Shown: in pieces, positions 27,372-34,798 of the stretch
Position numbering within the stretch: position 1 is the first letter of the stretch
Layout of the letters: every line of letters begins with the position of its first letter
Source: Unio delphinus
Taxonomy: Eukaryota; Mollusca; Bivalvia; Unionida; Unionidae
DNA: 64,000 nucleotides
Direction: 5' to 3'
NCBI GenBank assembly: GCA_029339505.1
Contig: JAQISU010000094.1
Location: forward strand, 6,520,001-6,584,000
The notes under the pieces: generated by a model
Databases searched by the model: none
Told to the model about the DNA's origin: nothing
The model's input: only the letters and a program-made list of their open reading frames with translations
Position numbers and translations under genes: made by a program

Positions 27372-28876
27372 TTGAGTCAAAAATGTTTACTTGGATCTAA
27401 AATCAGTACATTAGTATTCCTCTGGGAAAATAATGGTCTACCTCTTTTTTCACAGTAGCTTGCTAATTTAAATAAACAGACCTGATCTTGTTTTAACCAA
27501 TTGGAGGGATAATAATATAAAGATGACAGAGTATTTTCAGAAAATGAATGTTGTAACATAGGTAAGATGGAATGGTATATAAAGTTGTTTCCTTCAGAAT
27601 TACTTATTCCATATCTTAACATCAGTTTCATTTGATTGTATTCAGTTGAAAGGATTTAGGTTTTTTCATTTAAATCATTTATTGGAATTACAATGTGCTC
27701 ACTGATTTAGGACTAAATTATTATTGTGGGATTTTTGTGAATTCATTCAAGGACATTTTGGATTATATCAGCGTGATACATCAAGACTGTTAGCACATCA
27801 GTACTATTCCAGACTATTGACACTTTAGCACATCAATACTATTCCAGGCTATTGACACTTTAGCACCTTCAATACTGGAAAAAATAAAATATATTATCAA
27901 GAAGGCCTGCTCAGCCAATCATTAGTAGAAACGGAAGTTTATAGATAAATAGCTTGAGCAGAGAAGAAATGGTATTGGTAAAAACTAAATTTCCTTCAAT
28001 TGAAAACCATTCAAGAAAACTACTATTTTAATATACCATACCACTTATAATTTTTTAAAATCCTATTTGGAAGTCATGGCACTGGAATTTATGGTCAGAA
28101 AGAAAAGAATTTATTGGTTTTGGATGGATGCACATTTTGGATGGAAAAACAAATTAAGGATAAGGCAGTATGGAAATATACAAAATGCAGAAAAGCAAGA
28201 CGTACAGCTCATTGTCATATGGAAGATGGAATAGTGATCAAACAGTTGCTGCATAACCATCGCTGCATAACTACATGCCCGACATCGCCAAGATTAAAGT
28301 TTAAAAAAGCTATTGATGATGTCAAAAAAAGAACTACAACATTGCAAGAATCAAGTCATCACATCATTGTGACAACAAAAGCACCTGTTGATTCTACAGT
28401 TGTCAGTCAAATACTAGTAATTCGTAATGTGACAACAAAGCACCTGTTGATTCTTCAGTTGTTGGTCAAATACTAATAATGTGAAAATGTAATCATTATA
28501 ATTATGGGACCATTGCAGTGTATGTACAGTTTACTGCTGTACTTGTCAATGTGGTTTTCAGATGGTTAATTTTTGTCTTCTTGCAGAATTTGTCTCACCC
28601 ACAAGAAGAAAAGAGGACTCTGATAAAAGTTCGAAACGAAATTCCAAATTAGAACACACAGAATGTTGTGTACATTCATCTGCTGAGGATTCCAATGAAT
28701 GCCACACCAATTACAAATATAATTTATATGCAATGTCTGTAAGTACATTTCTTACTCCAGGTATAAATAAATCACATTGACTTGGTTGTTCAAACCTAGT
28801 TCACTTGAATATTAGGTATGTACTACCATGCATGCTTAGCTTTGGCAAGGTATGGTAGGACCCTAGTTCATTTGAA

Positions 28877-28966
<90 letters not shown>

Positions 28967-31900
28967 ATGAGGACTTTGTATAGCGCCTAATCTTTCGAAG
29001 CTCTAAGCGCTTTACACCATCTATAATAATATGACTACACTACAGAAAAACGAATGACAAAAACAATGAATTTGGAAAACAAAAAAAACATGCTGAAAAC
29101 ATATAAGATACAAAACATTATTAGGTCTCTAATATATTGCCATACATACATTGATTTTGCATCCATATGTTGTACTGGCATGGTAAGTAACTGGGTTTTT
29201 CTTCCAGTTAAGATTTTAAATTGATATTGACATGTACTGACATGCTATGGTAGGGTCTAATTTACTTGAAAATTGGGTTTTAAATTGCCAATCCAGTGGC
29301 CTAAATGGTCAGAGTCTGCTTTGGATGTGGGAGTTTGCAGGCTTGAACCCTGGCCAAGTCATAACAAAGACTTTTGAAATGGTACTAGCAGCTGCCTCTC
29401 TTAGTGCACAGCATTAAGAGGATGGTGTTTGGTCTGGTCGGCCTGGTGTCAGGATAATATGACTGGGTGGGACATAATGCTGCGTGTCTGTGGCATGATT
29501 CCCCAGTACTAGACACCAACATAAACTGCCATGTATACTTTATATGTAAAATATCACATCAGTTTATACATGTATACTTTATATGTAAAATATCACATCA
29601 GTTTATACATGTATACTTTATATGTAAAATATCACATCAGCTTATACGTGTATACTTTATATGTAAAATATCACATCAGCTTATGTGTGTATACTTTATA
29701 CGTAAAATATCACATCAGTTTATACATGTATACTTTATATGTAAAATATCACACCAGCTTATACGTGTATACTTTATATATAAAATATCACATCAGTTTT
29801 AATATACGTGTATACTTTATACATAAAATATCACATCAGTTTATATGTGTGTACGTTAAATGTAAAATATCATATCAGCTTATAGATGTATACTTTATAT
29901 GTAAAATATCATATCAGCTTATAGCTGTATACTTTATATGTAAAATATCACATCAGCTTATATGTGTATACTTTATATGTAAAATATCACATCAGCTTAT
30001 ATGTGTATACTTTATATGTAAAATATCACATCAGCTTATATCTGTATACTTTATATGTAAAATATCACATCAGTTTATATGTGTGTACTTTATATGTAAA
30101 ATATATCAGCTTATAGATGTATACTTTATATGTAAAATATCACATCAGCTTACACATGTATACTTTATATGTAAATTATCACATCAGCTTTTACATGTAT
30201 ACTTTATATGTAAAATATCATATCAGCTTACACATGTATACTTTACATGTAAAATATCACATCAGCTTACACCTATGTACTTTGTATATTTTCAGAGACA
30301 TGATTAGTTTACTTTAATTAGGTTTAAATGATAATCTTAAAGAAAAGACATTGCTAATTAATTTAGAACATCTTTGCTCCATTTTAACTTGTAAACAACT
30401 ATTTATATCAGCAAAATCCAACTAGATTTAAAATATAAGTAATCTGTCTAATAAACTCATGGTAACTGAAACTGGATCATTTGAATGTTTTCTACCAAAA
30501 GTGTCAAAATTTACAAAAACATTTTTCTTAAATAAATTTAAAAAATGATTTTTGACAGTAAATGAAACAACTCGAATGAATGCACCATAAACACACATCC
30601 CTTAATTGGCTCCAAATGGGAAATGGCAGAGTTATTATTGTCCTCTAAAAACTGTCCTGGGTGATTGAACAATTACATGCTGTCCAGATCTTAGGTGTGT
30701 CACTGGTTAGTAAACAGTCTAGTAATTATAATTATAAAATTAAATAATTATAATGGGGGGGGGGGTTTAAAAGGGTTTTCCTCCATCAGATTTTATAAAA
30801 ATATCCATAGAAGCAACAACAAAACATTTTTGTATACATTTTATTTATAAAAATATTGCCTATCACACATACATTGTATTGACATGGTATGAATGAAATA
30901 TCTTTTTCAGTCTTTTCTGTAATTCGAGCATTATTTCTTCATAAGTGGGCTAATTTATGATAAAGATTTCAAATGAAAGATCAGTCCATGAGATTAGTGT
31001 GGTAAAATTGATTGTAATAAAAGTCGACGCAAAAGTTGATTTAATTTTGAACTCTGGTTCTCACTAATTTTCATAAGTTGCAAGTCCAGTAGGCAAAAGT
31101 TTTGACTCAGTCGTAGTACTGTTTTATCCCATTGGAGTGGTAGAGTCCAACTCGGGTAACAGAAATTCCTTGATTTAAGTCTTTAGCCATTTGTCAGTGA
31201 CATGGCATTTTCTTGTTGCTTCACTGACTATCAGAATGAGAATAGCAATAAGACTGAAACAGCTACCATAATCAAACTATATTGAAATGAAGTCACACTA
31301 TGATTATTTTTTTTAAAAATGCTATTTGGAAATCAATTATTGACAATGTGAGACTTTAGAATCATTGCAGAAAGTCAGTTTTGCTAAACATTTCCTTGTC
31401 CTTTCAGTGTCATACAGGGATTCTAGGAGGGGGTCATTATGTGGCCTATGCTAAAAATCCCAATGGAAAATGGTATTGCTATAATGATAGCAGCTGTAAG
31501 GTAAGTGCAGAGTTGGGTTTTTTTTGAAGAAGATCAACTGAAGAGTATCTAATATCCATAGATACAGATCAGTTGCAATGATCTGCAGATTTAACCTTTA
31601 TTTACAATACAATTTTTATGGTATAATCTTTTCCCATAGTTGGTATACTGGTATAAAAATATTCTAAATAAGGGTTTTTCTTTCAGGTCGTGTTGGTTGA
31701 TGCCATGCTCAAGATAAAACTTACAGTGAAAAATCATCTTTTTTTTCTTTCTTTCTTTTCTCATTCATGGTGTATTTGTTTGTTAACAGTAAGTTTTGTT
31801 TTGAAAATTTAAGATATTTCAGATGAGGTCAAATGCATTTTTTTTCATGTCTTCCCAAATCTCCTTGTTGATGCTAATTGGGACTAGGCCATATCTCCCA

Positions 31901-33109
31901 AAGTGAAAGGGGTTTTAAAAAAATTCCACCCCAGGCCAATCCACCTGCCACACAAATCATTATGTCTGTAGAAGATTTGTACTTTATGAGCAGTGGTGAA
32001 AAAAAGGCAAGTAAGGTTAATAAATGGATTAAGAGGATTTGCTTTTTTATGTTTAATGTCACATGGACAAAATAGCTTAAATGTTTGCTAGCTATGTTTT
32101 ATATTTGAGTGAACAAAGTCCAAATGTAACAAGATAAAGCTGGTTTGGGATTTGATCTAGCAAAGACAATGAGCATAACTTTGTGAATGTGATATTTATT
32201 TATAATGTAATTAAACAATGAATGAATCTAACATTTTGTTTATGTACATAAAGTCCAGCAGTGTGTTTAACAGAATGATATACAGCGTTCAACAAAGGAT
32301 ATAAAAATATTGTATCATTCCTAAATATAACTAAATATAACTAATCAGAACATGTAACTTCAACAAGTACTCAAACGAAGAAATAGTGTATGAAACTTGT
32401 AAACGAATATGATTGACATGTGGAACTATCACCAAGGATGACTTTAATATATTGTCAGTAGAAAGTCAAGGGCATCTAATAGTATTTTTAATGCAGGGGT
32501 ATCTTTTGTAGCTACTGCTCATCCCTCATGGAAGGGAGCAACAGGATAGGTGTTAAAATAGAATCAAACTAGGATCACAGGTTTAGTACCCTCCCAGGCC
32601 AGCCTGCATTCTCTGCCTCGGGTTGTCTTTGAGCAAGGCACTTTATTCCTATATGGCATAATATGGCCAAAAATGTGTTGAAATTGCCATTAAAAACCAA
32701 CCAACCATCCCTTCTATGTTGACCTGCTAGAGAATTATACTAAAGCCAATTGAGAGGGACAAAGGAAGTTGGAAATAGATGTGCATTATTTGATACATCT
32801 TTATTAGGCTTCTGCACCTTCTTTCATTTTTACAATTTGGGGGTGGAGGTAATTTATCATGACATGATGTCTGAAGATCACTCACAAATTGTTCATTGTA
32901 TCAGTGGTTGCATTCAAACCCATCCAGTTTGATTCTTAAAAGAATTCTTGAAAAGTGGTTGATTATTTTTTAGTTCTAATGGTATATGAAGGCCTCAGTG
33001 GAGAAAAGTCCTTGACTAATGAGTCACCTTCTAAAAATAAATTATTATAACTTTACATGTATGTATGTATGTATGTATGTATGTATGTATGTATGTATGC
33101 ATCTGTGTT

Positions 33110-33190
<81 letters not shown>

Positions 33191-34013
33191 TCGACTCCGG
33201 TTAACTGCACACCCTTGGGCCCATCACAAGACTGTGCAGTTAACCTGAGTGTGCAGTTAACCGAAGTATAGTACAGTACAGCTTTAAATCAGCACGGCAC
33301 GAATATATGTGAAGAATAAATTTAAACAATGATTAGAATCCAGTCTTTCAACTTTTACTTAAATGTTAAGCTAATTTTCCTTCCTCCGAACGCAATTTCA
33401 CTGATTCAACCAATGAATCAAGGAATTTTAGTGAATTTCAAGAAATTCTATAGATCGCTTGTTATTTGAAAACTGCTGTCAGAAATTGATGGGTCATCTC
33501 CAACAGAAAAAGCATTCAGCTCCAAAGTCGTCTGCATACTGTTTTTCACCATGTTGTCCTTTAAATTGAATTCCGTTGCGCATTATCCATCTTTCCAACC
33601 ATCCATTTTTTGGTTTGAAATCATTCAAACCTGAACTGTTTAGAGCAATGTTTCCCATGCTGTACTATGATTTTTCCCACGCTATTACTCCCTAGTGGGC
33701 GCGGATATACATGTATATACCACCTAAGGCGTCCTTTACACGTCAATCATTTACAATGTCGTATTTACATTTGTCGGCTTATTTCAAGCACTATAGCAGT
33801 GGACTGGCAATAACTGATCATAAATATACATTGTGCAGTTAACCGGAGTAAAATAGTATTGAACAATGTGCCACAGGCAGAAATTTATTGTGCTATTATC
33901 CGGAGTGTGCATTTAAGCAAAGTGCAGTTATCCGAAGTTTGTTCCCATTGAAAAGCATTGGGGTAAAACGGGACTGGCGTGTTAACTGATGTGCAGTTAA
34001 GTGGAGTCCACTG

Positions 34014-34092
<79 letters not shown>

Positions 34093-34723
34093 CATGTACA
34101 TTAAAAATAACATGGCATTTAAAGTGTTGATATAAAGAAAATTGATATACCAATACTAATGGTATATCAAGTTGTCATCCGCCCATGATGCATTAATATG
34201 AATATATAAATATTCCTTCAAGCACAGGCCTATAGATCAGTGATGAATTTCTACTTATTCATTAATCATAAAATGATGTAAGAAAATAATGATAAAAGGT
34301 ATTAATAGTCCCTATTTACTAAATGATATTAAAATGGTACACAATTTCATTGGAATCATTTTCTTTTTTCCATTCCCCTCTCCTGCATAAATGACAAAAT
34401 AAGCACAAATCTGGAGTGAGAGAGAAAAACATAATGCACTGGACAAAAACATTAAAACTGAACTTATAGCAAGTAACCTACAGTAATCAGGTTCTTCATA
34501 ACAGAATGTTAATGCTTTCCTTGGGATTTATCTACAGTGTTCATAATATCAAAGATACATAGTTGCAATAGCCAGTGACACTAGGCCTTTATGTTATATT
34601 TGTTGATTATGAGGCACACATATTGTAGCGTATTTTAATCTTTTGTTGTTGTTTCTTAAACCTGTTTTAATGTTCTAAAGATCAATTATTATTAATTAAA
34701 TATAAAATGTCTGGTTGCCTCCT

Positions 34724-34798
<75 letters not shown>

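Larger units (their letters stand above)
27162..28586 (+). other. USP32 intron with a FLYWCH remnant
   Basis: A 1425-bp intron. It has an ATT microsatellite at 27329 and an imperfect 37-bp duplication (CTATTCCAG(A/G)CTATTGACACTTTAGCAC, 27806-27865). The FLYWCH remnant is listed separately. Confidence 0.8.
28739..31407 (+). other. USP32 intron with SINE-A and a 39-bp minisatellite
   Basis: Repeats run from 28881 to 30292. 30293-31407 is AT-rich with a G-run at 30755-30764 and no recognised feature. Confidence 0.8.

Noticed and set aside
29529..30292. CRISPR-like array
   Set aside because: Units are contiguous without unique spacers, and the DNA is animal nuclear sequence.
29531..30307. 258-codon open frame repeating [16 protein letters not shown] units
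   Set aside because: It is the translation of a 39-bp minisatellite within a USP32 intron; other frames are open too, and the unit is AT-rich with no family match.
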